The notes under the pieces were generated by a model, which worked only from the letters and a program-made list of their open reading frames with translations, made no database searches and was not told the DNA's origin. A stretch of 64,000 nt of DNA from Cloeon dipterum (taxonomy: Eukaryota; Arthropoda; Insecta; Ephemeroptera; Baetidae). Numbering within the stretch: position 1 is the stretch's first letter; the number at the start of each line of letters is the position of its first letter. The position numbers and the translations under genes were made by a program. Positions 12,821-26,069 of this stretch are shown here, piece after piece. The stretch spans positions 23,936,545-24,000,544 of the forward strand of contig NC_088790.1 of assembly GCF_949628265.1 (NCBI RefSeq). The letters run 5' to 3'.

Positions 12821-15800
12821 CTAATTAGTCTTGTAGTTGTCGGAGCGGCGGTTTTTGCGGAAACTGCCAACAAAAGAGGCGACCTTGCTTTTGATTGGGC
12901 TGCGGGCGCCGTCGCCGCCGCCGCCACTGCTTTTCAGCTTTTGAAAGCGCCGGTTCTTTTTGTGCGGCTTCCCGTCGGTGTTGGCGGCGCCGCCCGTGGT
13001 CGGCGCCAGCATGCAGTCGAGGCTGCCGGACGAGACGACCGCGTCGAGCGACGGCGCCGCCACGCACGGCCCGGCGCCGCTGTCGGAGCTGCACTGCTTG
13101 TTGATCTCGGACGAGGAGGACGACTTGCGCCGCGCGCCCCCCGCCTTCTTGAACGGCACGCTCTGCCCGTTCAGTTTGTCCCGGAAAAAACGCAGCTTGG
13201 CAAAGAACGACTGCTTCCGGCACGCCTTCAGCTCCTCCTCTGACGGCGACACCTCCACCGAACTCTGTTTTTCTGTGCTTCCCTGTGAAAAAATTTTACT
13301 TTCATTTTTAAAATTGCTAATAAGGATTATACATTGGTTTTTGGTTTCCCTGAACATTTATTTTTTTATTAAGAAGGCATGGAAACTACGATTATTGCAA
13401 TATTGGAATACTGCGCCTTTGAAAACCTCAACTTTACACACTAAATTAAAAAAAAAATCTCGAAGACAAAAAAAAATATTTAGTACTAGAACCAAACTTT
13501 TGGTGGTTTTTACACTTCTATTCTAGAGCGTTGAATAAGGGTTGATTGTTTTAGAGTCATTTTGGGACATTCTTGATTGTTCATAAGTTATTCTCTCACG
13601 TTAGAGGCTTAAAACCTGCGAATTTTTATTTTTCCAGAGGGTTTAAAAGGGTTATATAGGGGTGGCACCCTTACGGCTACTTTAGCTATCTAGGGCAGGT
13701 CATCACGAGTCAAACGGTGCGTTGTTTTTGTGAATCAGACAAACAGAAGCCGAGATTTAGCGAAAAGCGTGAATTTTCTGACGTTCTGACTGAATATTTC
13801 GAATACAAAAAACAGGTATAAATTTTTTTGTATGTTATTGCCATTAATATTTGGAGCATTTAGGCTATTTTGAATTTTAAAAATTTCGTTTACAAGGGTA
13901 TGCGGCAATTTTTTAATTAGTTGGCCCTGATTTAGTGACCTTGATCTTTGACCTACGGAGTTGGTTATCGAGTGAAAGTTGTTTGGCGTCAAACGTAAAA
14001 CATTTCAGACACAAAATGTTTGCCTTTACCTTAATTTAAATCAAAGTTTTGTTTTTCTCGCTGAAAAAAAATCGCCTTTTTTAAAAATCGCAAATTTAGA
14101 ACCCCTGTAAAATAGGCACTTTTTGGAATTTAAACTCCTATAGGGCAATATTTCAACCAATTTTCATCAAGATCTAAAATCTCCATGCCAAGGAGGGTGC
14201 CTAAATATTAAAAAATTAAAATTTCTGAATAAACGCTTTAATTTCTTATTATAAATATTTCATGATTCGTCCTCAATTCCCTCTTGACAATTAATTTATC
14301 CCACCAAAAATTTTTACCAAAGAAAATCAGTCTAAATGGCTCACCTTGCGGTGGTTGTTGACGGTATGCTCGGTGGAAATTTTGAATTTGAGAGTCTTTT
14401 CACTGATGTCGACCTCGGTGACGTCCTCGCCGTGCTCTGCCTCCTCGATCAAACTGATTTGCCTGAGAATCTCGCTGTTGGACTGGATGCTGAAGCGGCC
14501 CTGCCGCGGGTTGCTCTCGATGGAAATGGACCTGCGCTTCGAGTCGGTCGGCGACGATGCCACGTCCGATTGCGGGCTCTCCAGGGACAACTGCAAGTCC
14601 AAACTGCGGCGCTCGCGGGCCGCCTCGTTCAGCCGCCGGTAGTGGTCCAACGCGAACTGTACTGGCTTGATTATCATTTCCTGCAATTTTTTTTAGTTAA
14701 TTTATTTAGTCATGCTAAAATTAAGATGTATAGTGGTTTGACAATTTAAGTGATTTTTTTTAAGATGGCCTTAAAATTTAGAAATTGATTTAAAATTACA
14801 GATTTTTCTCAATTAAGCTGAAATTTAGTTTTTAGACTCTCTTCTATGAGACAAATCGATCGGGTTCAGAAAAAAATTAGTTCCAGGCTTTGTGTGTTTA
14901 TAATGATAAATCGTAGAGCAAAAAAAATCAAGCATAATTATTCTGAATGGTGGTACAATTTCCTGTTTTCCCCATAAGATCACAATTCTCTTGCAATATT
15001 TTTAAGCCAAAAAATAGGGAAAATCTAGGGTATTTACTGGGAAAGAATATTTACCACAGTTAAACATCTAAATATTCTTAATTTAAATATTATGTCGGAT
15101 ATCGTACATGGAGCTCTGGCAGCAGGACTACTAATGCCTCGAACAGAGGTAACAAAACCAGTCCTATGAAACTGCACTGCGATGACGGCTTCGTCACTTT
15201 GTCCCGGTCCATGAATGGCGTCACAGGCAAGCCTTCTAATTTTTCAGAGTCACTCTGCTTGAAAAACTCCTGGAAATTAGCAAAGAATATTAATTATTTT
15301 CAGCTAATCCATTTTGTTGCCTAAATTATGAGATTTTTAATGTCTCAAAACCTTCAGAGAACAAAAAATCTCTATATACAATAAAATTATTTTTACTGTG
15401 ATATTTTTTTATTTAATTTTCTAATTGCAACAAATGACTCTTTTTATTTGTAGCGCAGAAAAAATAAAATAAAACGCTCACCTGTAAAAGGCGATCAAGC
15501 CACGGCTCGGCGACCTCCATCGGTCGCGCCTCATTTGAGATATCTGCCACTTTTATCAATACCATCGACAGCTTTGGGCAGAGAATTAATTAGTTTTTTT
15601 TTTCGCCACATCGAACGAACGAAACAACTCACCAAATTAGTGTGCGAGTTGTTGGCGAAGTCAAACACTGGCGTTATCTCTCGGAATTGCTCAATGATCT
15701 CGTTGTGACGCGCCATATCGGTGGCCAGAATGCACCGAATGATGCCCTCGCGCACCTGCCGGAACTGCTCGAACGAGAAGCTCTTGAACATGTTGCACTC

Positions 15801-18800
15801 CGGCCGGGACAGAATTTGAAAGGCAATTGAGCAATGGTGGTTTTCTGGAAAAAAATACATTTTATGAAATAAAATTAGATGTTGTTAATCTTTGGAGATG
15901 TGAAATTTAACCAGATTTAAAAATATCTCTTCAATTTCCAAAAGCATCAAATTTAGGGATCATTGAATAGTTATTCGATATTTTAAATCAAATACCTTAT
16001 TAATTTAAAAAATAAGGAATTAAAAAAATTAAATGTCAAAAATTTAAGATCATTGCAATTTTATATCAACCCTTAAGCAAGACAAAAATTTAAAATATAT
16101 TCTAATTCCTCTAAATTAGGACAATACTGACTGTTTAAAATTTAAATTAATTCTAAAATTTGTCCAGATAAGAAAATTAAATTTCTCGGCAATTTTGATG
16201 AAAATTGTTACGCACCTAGCGGCGAGATGTCATTGTATCTGATTGCAAGTTCTGTGCGCGCGTTAATCTGGTAAATATTGTTGTAGCCAGGGTGGTCCAG
16301 GTCGTGGCAAATGCAAGATGTGATTAAAATCAGTGCTTCCAGATCGCCCATCCTCTTCCGAAGGCCGGCAGCCCATATCAGCGAATACATCTGCGTTTTT
16401 ATCTCGGTTTTAAAATGAGATTTGCGCTTGATAATCATATAATTACCATTTGTGCTACGCAGAAGGAGTGTCGAAAATTATGAAATGGCACATCATTGTA
16501 GTGTTCGTAGATTTGAAAAAGGAAGCCTCGCAGAGTATGAATGTCCAAAGCAAAGGTGGAGGTCAGTTCGAGGTCCAGGTACATTTGCTGCAGCATCACC
16601 AGCAGCTCTTCGTCCTCCCACTCATTGATGTCGAAATTCACTTGACGCAGCCTCACCCGAACATCCTCAGAAAGCGACATTTCACTGATGGAAATTTTTA
16701 TAAAAATAAAATATTAATCAAGGAATCAAATCAGCCCTAAAAAAAGGAATTTTAAAAAATACTAAAATTTATTCCTGTTCTGAGGAAGTTTTCCCAGTTT
16801 TTTTACTTGAATTGTTTTTTATTCAGCTGCGATTGGCTAGACCAATTTTGGTCCTCAGCTTGTCAAATTAAATATCTTTTTAGAGAGCGCCAAAGAAATG
16901 TTTTGATTCAGTATTCTTATAAAAATTATTTCTGAGGTGAAAACGAATTATTTTTAAGTCTTCTCTGCTGCATTCTCAGATATTGTTGGAAATTTTCCAT
17001 TGCTTAACTTAACAACATTTAAATAAATAATTTATTCGTACCATATTTTGAGGAATTTGTGCCACACAACAAGTCTCTCTTCAGCGCTGCGTCGAGCGTA
17101 AAACTGCTGATTAAGCGTATTCCAATTGTGCCTCTCTTTTGTCGGCGATTGACGTTCCAATTTCAATTCTGCGACAAACAAAAATGTATATTATTTATTT
17201 CATTTTTAATTCAAAATATAATTTACCAGGTTGTTGGACTTTGGGTCCTTCCAGCTTGAGCCTGAAGGCTTCCAACTGTTTGCGCAGATGAGCCAGGGTT
17301 TTGGATACATCTATGTTGTCTGGATTTAGCATTTGTTCCAGCTCACTTATCCTGGAGAAAAAAGAAATTTATAAAAGTTTTGGCTTGTCCCGAGCCAATC
17401 TCACAAAAGGGAAATTGAATTATCTCTCAGGAGAGGGAAAACATTTCGCCTGGGGATTGAGAGCAAGTAGTCTTTTCCAAACTTTTGTCTCGTCCCGAAA
17501 TATAGTTATTTATAAATAAATTGGGTGCGCGTTCTACATGAGGGGCGACGACGATGTTATTGATGTCAAGGGAGAGCGCGCCGCACAGAACGCGCCGAGC
17601 TTTGACAGGGCCATCGAGAAGCCCTACCGCATGGGGTGAGTGAGTGAGTGAGTGAGAGAACACAGGAAATGTATTAGTTCCCGCGAGGCTGCGCCCTTCA
17701 TATGTACACTCACAATAAATGCACAATTTCTTCTCAAAACGACCACCGACCGCAGACCGAAAATCGATTTGATGCCAATGAGAAATGCGGCAGAGACGAA
17801 ACCGGCCGTCAAAACTGTATTTCCTCAATATTATGGGCATCAAATAAATGTTTTTAAAAAATACAAGTGTTCTTTTAAAAGTTCCGTAAAGGGTTGAATT
17901 TTATCGAAAATTTAAGACGAGGAAAAAATTGTGAATATACCAGTTTTATAAGCCCTTAGTGTTTGAAGCCGCTAACAGATGGCACCACTGTATACTTTAG
18001 TAATAAATTTAATTTTAAGGCACTTCCGCTGTGATTTCAGACTCAATCCTGCTACTGTGCATTCTTCACTTAATTTGCTTTCTTTTGACGTGCTGAAAAC
18101 CAAAATCGGTTAATCCAATCGCCGTAGAATCGTGAAAAACTATTTTTTAAATATAAAATATTTTCCAACGTTTCTACGGTGAATTGCTGGACTGATTTTG
18201 GTTTTCAGCACGTAAAAAGAAAGCATAATAAGTGGAGAATTCACAGTAGCAGGATTAAATCTGAAATCAAAGCGGAACTGCCTTAAAATTAAATTTATTA
18301 CGAATGCAAACGGTGGCGCCATCTGTTTATGCAACTGGTGAATTTGTAATAAAAATATCAGTATCGCCAAATTTTGCAATAATCCGAACAATTTGATTAA
18401 AGCAAATAAACAGTATACAAATTTTGTGGTGGTTCAAAAATACCAAATTTATATAATTCAGCGAAAAAGATAACCTTTTAAACTCAAAAAATTGGGATTC
18501 CTGTTTTAGTTATTATTTAAAAACCAATCTGTTAAAATCATTCCAGGAAAACCACTGATTCTTTTTCAACCCTAGTTTGTTGTCATTTTTTTTACCAAAA
18601 TTTTGCAACTTATATAATTAAAAAAAGTAATAAATACAATTTTGGTCAAATAAGCGTTTTGGGGCTTATATATAGGAACTAACAAATTCAACCCGTATCG
18701 CGGCGAAATGTGGAGAGGTTGATAAGGCCCGAACAGCAAACAATAATAATAACAAAAAATACTGATATACATACCTATGGTCGAGAGCATCGAAATCCAT

Positions 18801-20881
18801 GCCCAGCTCTCTCCGCAGAATATCTGGAAGCGCGGGCAGATTACATATTTAATTTTTATTTTGTTTTATTGCAGAATGAAAAGGACAGACCATTACAGTT
18901 AGTGGCAATCGCGTGCAGCTCGTACGGCGAGTCCGGCGAGTTTGCCGGCAGATCTGGCGAGATATTGACTAGATGGCCCGCGTCTGAGTATAATTTGAGG
19001 ATTTCGCTTTTGTCGACTTCAGCCGCCGAGCGTAGCATGTCTGGTGGAACACAGACACAATATTTATTTTAGACGCTCAGTAAACAGACACACACGACAA
19101 TCAACACGTGCGTGCTAATTGCACAACTTATGCAATATCGGCCTCTGCCATTTGGAAATCAATTTTTAAACGTTTGCAATCGTTTTATTCGTAATGAGCT
19201 GAGTTTGTTGTAAAATTATTTAATATATTTATTTAGTCTTACAATTGAAACTTAAGTGCTTGGTTCGTGTCTACCAGGGGAAATTTTTTGGATTCAACAG
19301 AGTTCACGAGTTTATGTATGGAGCTTCGAAGGTTAAAAATCCTTATGGATTAACAAGGGTATTGTTAACAAAATCGAAATTTAGAGCCAGTTTTGATTCA
19401 ATTCCTGACTCTGCTTGTCAAGACAAGTTGATCGATGTTCACTTTTGGTTTAGCAAAAATCAGCTAATGATTCATTGACAAAGCTTTGTATATATACAAA
19501 GCACGGAACTAACCCTTGTGGGAAATTTAAAACGTCAAGATTGTCCTATACCACCCATTTTGTCTTTTAGAACAGTGTCTACCAAATTTCAGCTAAATAA
19601 AACCTGTTTTTCTAAATAAATTTTGAAATTTTTCTACTTCTGGACGTGTTTAACATCAGGAATTCAATCAAGTATGCCAAAAACTATATAGCGTCGAAAA
19701 TCCAAAATGTTTCCAATTAAATGTTGTTTGTTTTATTTTGTGATCAAGAGTTTCTGACTGTTTGAGTTAAGATTACCAGCGGAAATTTTCTAATATGATT
19801 GTGTAACGAAGGATTGGGATTTTATGACAGAATTGAAAAGCCAGTTTTCATTCAATCAAAATGCAATAACTGTTATTGTGCTTGATGTAGCATTTTTACT
19901 TTCTTGAAAATAAAATTTTTAGTCTTTGGCCAGGAAAATCGCTATAATAGCTCGTCGGAGGCTCTAAATTTTGTAATCTGAATTGACAGCTCCCATTTAA
20001 ATTTGCCCAACGTTTTAAAAACCATCCATTGATAATTGTTTGCCACGAAAATTAAACAAAAACTGTATTTTCAAATCAATCTAGAAGTATTTAACGATTT
20101 TTTTATTATATATAAAATTCATTTTCAACAAAACAAAATGGAATATCTTAAGAGTTTCCTTACAATTATTTATGTATTATTTGTTCAAAAGGTTCAAACA
20201 AGTCAGTCAGTCAACTCATTGTTGGTAGAGTTAAAATAACAAACATCTGCTTAATTAAAGTGAGTGTTTTTAACACCAATGATACTAGGAGAATTTTGGC
20301 CAGTTTAATTATAGAATGGATTTTTCATATTCAAACACTGCGAGACAATTGTGACCGATATCATAGGAAAACTTTTCGAAATTTTATTAGATTTCAGAAT
20401 ATGTGGCGTTTTTTGCTCTAAAATCCAGACTTAAAAGCATACGGAGCCCAGAAGGAACCCTTTGGAAAACTTATAATTATCTCAGATCGATAAAACTAAA
20501 ATATAATATTCCCATAAATTGAACCAAAAATTTCGGCACGACATACAATTAATTTCTTTCTGATATGAACCGTGGAGTCACCTGCTGGCGATTTTTCAAT
20601 TAATGCCAAGCCAAAATCAATATTTTTTTAATGAGCAAGAGCAGATGACACGAAATTTGATTGCTCGCAGGCTGCTCTCGGCGGTCCAAAAAAAGCAAAA
20701 GTGTATGAGTATATATATAAATACCTATGAAGTCAAGTTTTGGCATTGTGGTTGGTATCCTCATCACTTCTTTTCGGTGGCCGACCCGTACGTAGAAGGT
20801 CTTCTCCGCGAGGGGATAATTGCCACAAATCGCGCATCGTGCTGGTGCAGAAGTTTCAATTGAGTTGAGCATAGGGTCCAT
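12821..20881 (-). CDS. PDE9A: cGMP-specific phosphodiesterase, PDE9 family
   Basis: PDE9 is a high-affinity enzyme that hydrolyses cGMP to GMP. Twelve exons on the minus strand: 20881-20725, 19040-18897, 18823-18775, 17351-17227, 17168-17042, 16684-16447, 16390-16216, 15844-15633, 15571-15482, 15269-15108, 14680-14345 and 13282-12821; 2277 nt, 758 aa, every junction in phase. The N-terminal block [19 protein letters not shown] matches the human PDE9A N-terminus, and a coiled-coil stretch follows. The catalytic core shows the metal ligands in [23 protein letters not shown] and KVADISNE. It also has [20 protein letters not shown] and the invariant glutamine in [16 protein letters not shown]. 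Human PDE9A is about 593 aa; here a serine/lysine-rich tail of ~250 residues after the core (exons 11-12) makes it longer. The ATG at 20881 is the first after an in-frame stop. The last exon is supported by phase only. Confidence 0.93.
13900..14230. mobile_element. Fragment of foldback element family 2 in PDE9 intron 11
   Basis: The run GACCTACGGAGTTGGTTATC, then GTTGTTTGGCGTCAAACGTA and later GCTGAAAAAAAATCGCC, follows the same order as the right arm of the large foldback at 32570-33605 (GACCTTTTATCTACGGAGTT, CTTGTTTGGCGTAAAATG, CTGAAAAAATCACC). Only one arm is evident here. Confidence 0.65.
17636..17657. repeat. GTGA microsatellite
   Basis: Five to six tandem GTGA units in PDE9 intron 3, beside a GC-rich patch (17530-17630) with no recognisable coding content. 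Confidence 0.85.
17939..18340. mobile_element. Foldback MITE, family 1 copy B in PDE9 intron 3
   Basis: Same element as 11170-11589: it starts CAGTTTTATAAGCCCTTAGT, has the same inner arms (GTGCTGAAAACCAAAATCGG and GATTTTGGTTTTCAGCAC) and ends GGCGCCATCTGTTTATGC then AACTGG. Relative to copy A, ~25 bases of the right terminus after CCATCTGTT are missing, so this copy has lost part of its inverted repeat. Confidence 0.8.
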
Positions 20882-21480
20882 AAACGCTTTTCAGGCCATC
20901 AAAAGCAGCGGCGGCGGCGACGGCGGCAGCAGCATCCTGCGTGGGCAAACAAAAAAGTTGCCATCATAGCCAGAGTGCGCGAGAGTGAAACAAAATGTTT
21001 AACCAACACAGTAAAAATAGAGGCGACGCGTACAAACAGCCCGAGATTTTAGATAAGGAGCTGCATGCTGGGTGACGCGCTCGATCTCTCTCTCGCTCTC
21101 GATCTATCGCTGCTTGCGACCTTTTCCTTTAATTAACTGGTCGGCCGGTCGGCGTTATTGACCACGCCGCCCTGCCAGCCTGCCCCCTCCTCCTCCTCCC
21201 TCTCGGCCTCAGCCGTGCCCTTTCGAAGTCCCGATATGAGCACGTCCACTTCCACTCGGCAGTACAGCCTTTGGCAAAAGAAACTCTCGCGATTTTCCTC
21301 TCGCGGTTAGCAATTTGCCGCCGTCAAATGGAACTGTAATTCTATTTGTGCGCCGTCTGAAGAACGTGTCTAGGTCGCGTGTGCGCGCGTTTATCACAAC
21401 CGCAAGAAGAGCAGGATTATTTAATTAATTATTTCTCATCGCGTCTCAGTCTCCGCTGAGACGCCGCGGAGAGAGAGTTA
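20882..21480. promoter_or_regulatory. GC-rich island upstream of PDE9, probable promoter/5' UTR
   Basis: Immediately upstream of the PDE9 start codon the base composition rises. There are GGCGGC runs (20907-20930), CT-rich tracts (21080-21105, 21180-21205) and several CG-rich stretches, contrasting with AT-rich DNA on both sides. The position and composition suggest the PDE9 promoter and 5' UTR on the minus strand. No start site can be fixed by eye. Confidence 0.4.
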
Positions 21481-24240
21481 TTTCATAATTTTTTAGAAAT
21501 TAATGTCACATCGTGGTCTAAGTGGTTGGTTTTACCAGGGAGAAATTACAAATAAAATATATATTTCTTACGGAGGAAGATAGAAATCATATTTAGACTA
21601 GGATGAACATCATAACTCTTTAGTTTTTCCCTGCTATGTTTTTCCTAAACATTTTCCAGTTTGTAACTCGGAAGCAATGTTAGATAGAATAAATATAATC
21701 TTGAATGTTATAATGTTTCATGTTTAAATCACACAAAGGTAAGTGTGTGTGGTCCGCGGGATTTCCTTGTGAGAACAGAAAAATGTCTCTAACACTTTTA
21801 AATAAAGAATTTATTTGAAAAACAACGAATCAAACCTTTATTGAATTTTTTAGACATATTTCTAATTAAAAAAATCATCATGTTTTTCCAATAAAGTTTG
21901 AATCAGATTTAATTTTCTTATTGAGAGTTTTGAAATATTTGTGTAAATTTTTCATCCATATATATAAATGCAATTTAAATAATTATTCTCATTAACAAGA
22001 CTTCATCCTTGTTGATTTCAAAGTTTCTTCATTAAACTCGACCAGTTTTGGTGAATCCATAGTTCATTGGCAGTTAAAACGCTACCGTTTGAATTTTTAC
22101 TTCAATTTCCTAAACGTGAAAAAATTAAGAACAAGGAAAAATCGTTTATCTGACTGACGGTCAAAATTTATTTGCTTCTACCGTCTAAAATTCACTCAAG
22201 TTTGTCAAAACCGTATTGCTGTAATGAAATATAAAATAGACTCTTTGGCTATAAACTCTGTTTTTTTATCTCTCGAAAACTCGAGCAACCAATCACAAAA
22301 AATCTAAAAGCTATTTTCCTGAACACGCACTTGTCTCAATCTTGCAGAATTGCTACTAGAACTAATTAACTTTTTTGAACAGTTAATAGTCATAAATAGT
22401 TTGTCTGTATAAAAATCAACAGTTTTTCCACTCCTTGGCAAAAATACCATCACGAAAGAGTCATAAAATCAAATAGAATCAATAAAATATATTTCCCTAG
22501 AGCAAATATAATAATATAAATAATTTTCGATGTTTTTATAATCTCCTGCTTATTAGAATTTTATGATTTCAAGGCGTTGCAATTTAATAAAATCTTCCAT
22601 TCCTGGCCGTAACAAATTACACACATATAACTGCTTTTGGAGCGTTTTGATGAAAGCTCCACGCAATTTTTTTGCCTCGAGCGGATCATCATTTTTGGTC
22701 ACCCGGGCGAATGAATAAAATATATGAAAACGCATGTCGCTCTACTAAGTCAAGCCGCTTATGGGAGTTAACGGGGAACACAGAAACAGACACGAAGCCG
22801 CCTCTCATATGTCAAGAGTAAGGCTGACACGAGAAACACTTTCCAAGATGAGAAATCATTTCGAAATATTCTTGCTGGCTCAAAATCTTGTTGCTTGTTG
22901 TTGGTTTTAGAAAGATGCAATGTAAGAAAAAATTCGTTAATTAATTTTCAAAATTAGATTTGACAGGAAATTATTTAAGCATATGTTTCTGAAACGTAAT
23001 TTTCTACAGTTCAAACCGATTCCTGAAAGATGAATTAGCAGGTTAGTTAGCCAAATTACTAATTAATTGTAAGTAGACAATTCGACGCGATGTACCGAAA
23101 ATGAGCGCAAACGTAAAAACCGTTACATATTTGGTCTGAACCAATCAAAAAGTGCCAAAAGAACGCCTGCGACCGGCGACCAATCAGAGATCTTGAATTG
23201 GTATTGTGACGTGAGACAGCAGCGCCACAGTAACAGACAGCGCAAATAAGCAATAAGGCCGGGGCCGGGGCGTTCTCGTCACACTTTTCGCGCAAGGTCC
23301 AGACCAAAATATGCCAAAGTAACGGTTTCTACGTTCATATCGAATTTTCAACACTGTCAAAATATGAAATTTCAGCGCTAATGAAATGTAAATAAAAGTA
23401 AATTTAAAATATTTAAACAATTTTTGAAATTAACCTCTTGAATTTTCATGAATTGTTGGTGACGACGAAATTCAGTACGGTGTTCAATATTTTAAGAAGC
23501 AAAAACCACCAGTTTCATGAAATTTTCCTCTGCTTTGATAAGGTTCAATTTTTCCTCTTCAAATTTCAGACACTTATACTGGAAAACTCATTTAATTTCA
23601 TTTTCAACTTGGCTGGTAATTAAATATTAAATGTACATATTTCGTTAAAATAAGTTCAGACTTCGTCTTTTTCGCCGAAAAACTCTGGGTAAAATTATTT
23701 CTCAGACAAATTTATCTCCCTGCCCCCCAAAAAAAACATATTCAGAATTGCATTTTTAGTAAAAATTGCAATATTAAAAAATCAGAATATATGACACGTG
23801 CATTGGTTGCTGCATGTTTCGACAGAATAAAACAAGAAGAATTTCTTCACTCTGCATTAGATATGGAAATTAGTTTTCCAAAGTGAAAAATCGTGAAAGT
23901 AAAAGAACGCTTTCTTAAAATTCCATTATTTCGAAGGCTATATGCTTCGAGACTTTTCCTGGCAGTGAGATAGACGTGATGGTTGGTCATGCCGTTGAGA
24001 TAGAATCAAAAGACTTCTCACTTTTTGTTCTTCGTCGTTACAAAGAGTTGACATTACATTTGTTGTATAATTATAGATTGTCGGGCCAGGCGTAACGATT
24101 AGCGATAAAAGTGGAAAAAAACACAGTTGTGTCCAGAAATAAACAAATGATGATAAGGCCGAACATTACAACAATATAGAAGCAGAGCTATATTTACCAC
24201 CGGATCAAATTACAATTTGGCCCGGACAGAACGAATATTT
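21481..24240. other. AT-rich intergenic DNA with one small inverted-repeat element
   Basis: No gene is visible. At 23095-23143 and 23296-23348 two ~50-base arms form an inverted repeat (AACCGTTACATATTTGGTCTG versus CAGACCAAAATATGCCAAAG, split here within limits), bounding a 250-base GC-richer core (CCGGGGCCGGGGCG near 23262). This looks like a small MITE. A related arm occurs near 9720. Confidence 0.5.
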
Positions 24241-24485
24241 GCTCGCAGAACAAATAAAAAGTGTCAGACGAGCCGACGTCAGATAAAACAAACGCCGCGT
24301 GCGCTGCACCGACCGACGTGACCTCTGAACTTTTCAACACGCACGTCATGCTGGTCCCAGCATGCCTGAGACAGATAAATTATGAAAATTGTTGTTCGAT
24401 CAACTTAGCAATAATTAATGTGCGCAGAGAGTTGAGTAACGTGTCACGTCTCAAAGGTGCAAAACACGCGCGTCTAGTGCATAAT

Positions 24486-24507
24486 GCGAGCGAGCGAGCG
24501 AGCGAGC
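24486..24507. repeat. GCGA microsatellite
   Basis: Tandem GCGA/GAGC units in intergenic DNA. A CA-dinucleotide run follows at 24569-24585. Confidence 0.85.
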
Positions 24508-24973
24508 AGATCCTTGAAAAACACGACGACCTTTTTCAATGGGGCAACGCGTTTCTTTTGACGCGTAAACACACACACACACACAGAATACACCGACGGC
24601 TCTTATATTAAAGTGGATCTGCAGTGCAGAAATTATAAAACTCTTTTCAGCTTCAGTTCCATTTTATTTCTCTGAGTTCCGGAAGAGCTAAATTTTCTCA
24701 TTTCCGAGAAAATCTGCTCCGAATATTTGCAAGTTAAACTGAAAATCGTGATTTTAATTTCAAAATCAGGGATTTTCCTCAAAATTCGATTGCAGCGAGA
24801 GAAATTGAAAGTAATTAAGCGACAAAAATGGTCAAGCCGTTGAAATTCTGGAGAAATTTTGTAAAAAACTGAGAGTCAAAGTAGAAAGAGCCAAACCTTT
24901 TTTAGATTAATCGCCGTTTTAATTTTCGGGAAAATTGGATTCAAAATTTCAAATGCTAACAACAGAGGGACAA

Positions 24974-25115
24974 TTGCGTCCTGGTCCCGGTAAAATTGCG
25001 CAACGTTCAACAAACACCCAAATTTTCATTGTCGAATTGATTGTTGACCATTTCTTGCAATAAGGAAATTCGCGTTTGGTTGTTGAAAGTTACGAAATTT
25101 TGCCGGGACCAGAAC
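24974..25115. repeat. Palindromic repeat (GGTCCCGG family)
   Basis: The left arm GCGTCCTGGTCCCGGTAAAA, TTGCGCAACGTTCAACAAAC pairs with the right arm GTTTGGTTGTTGAAAGTTAC, then TTTTGCCGGGACCAGAACG. Total span is about 140 bases with a ~45-base spacer. The right arm recurs at the left edge of the window. The related motif TGCGTCCTGGTCGCGGTAAA occurs in the BRD8 intron (39283) and its duplicate (49313), and in inverted form at 52765. Confidence 0.7.
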
Positions 25116-26060
25116 GATTGTCTTCCTTTTGAAAATCCGGATTAAAATTAAAGAAACTCCACATAATTTGTTTACCGCTAGACAAATCGTGAAGACAGCG
25201 AAAAATCATGGACAAAGCGCCGTTTAATTTTTTGAGAATTCCGGCAAAATCTGAAATTTACTGCCTTTCCGCCTGATTTAATTATTTAAGGGCTCTGATT
25301 TTGAGACGTTTTTTTAAATCTACTATTTAATTTCATAAAGTAGCAAAAATTACAAATGATTTTTTTTTGTAATAAGAGGGGAGGTGGTGGTTGGTTAATT
25401 TACTAAGACTTAAAATTGTGTTGAAGTATTTTTTCAAATAGGAACAGAAAATGTGTCTGGACATTTTTTAATATCAGTATTTTAACTAAAAGTTCGGAAA
25501 ACTGGTTAAATGTAGGAAAAAAACAATTCAGTTGTTTAGCATCCATTTATTTTCCTCACCAGCAAAGCAGGCAATTTTGAATTGTAAGGATCCACTTTAA
25601 TAAGCGCGGCGACGGCGTTTGTTTTCGTGTCGCGCGGGCTGGGAGCACGTGTCGAAAAGAGCCGAGCATAGGGGCAACAACAACAATCATGAATTGCAAA
25701 TTAATCCCATTCAGCGCGCGCGAGTGAGCGAACGAGCATCGAGAAGCAAGCAGCAGCAGCAGCAGCAGTTTTATTGATTGACACCGATTTGCTGACGGGG
25801 AAACATACATATTTCCATGTGGTGTAATTTCTCACCGAGCCAGCGGCAGCGGCAGCGGCGGAGGCTCTCTGCTCTCGTAACAAACGAATAAATAAGCAAG
25901 CAGGCAAGCAAGCGCAGGCAAACGTACAAATGCGCGGCGCACGGGAGATGCAATCGATACACACACCTTCCTCTCGCTCGCTCTTTAATTAACCCAATTA
26001 ACCCACGCAAAACAAAAATAAACCGAGCACAGATAGGTAAAAGGAAAATAAACAAGAGAA
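25116..26060. other. Intergenic DNA with CAG-rich, GC-rich island
   Basis: AT-rich to about 25590, then a GC-richer stretch with a CAG run at 25750-25768 and GCGGCA repeats near 25845. Short minus-strand open frames across the CAG/CTG run are low-complexity and not credible genes. It may be 5' regulatory DNA of a minus-strand transcript (PDE9 is the nearest downstream gene), but nothing fixes this. Confidence 0.35.
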
Positions 26061-26069
26061 AGCAAAACA

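Noticed and set aside
12794..13526. Several plus-strand frames of 70-190 codons opposite the last PDE9 exon
   Set aside because: They are shadows of the GC-rich minus-strand exon 12821-13282; they have no recognisable domain and the minus frame fits PDE9 in phase.
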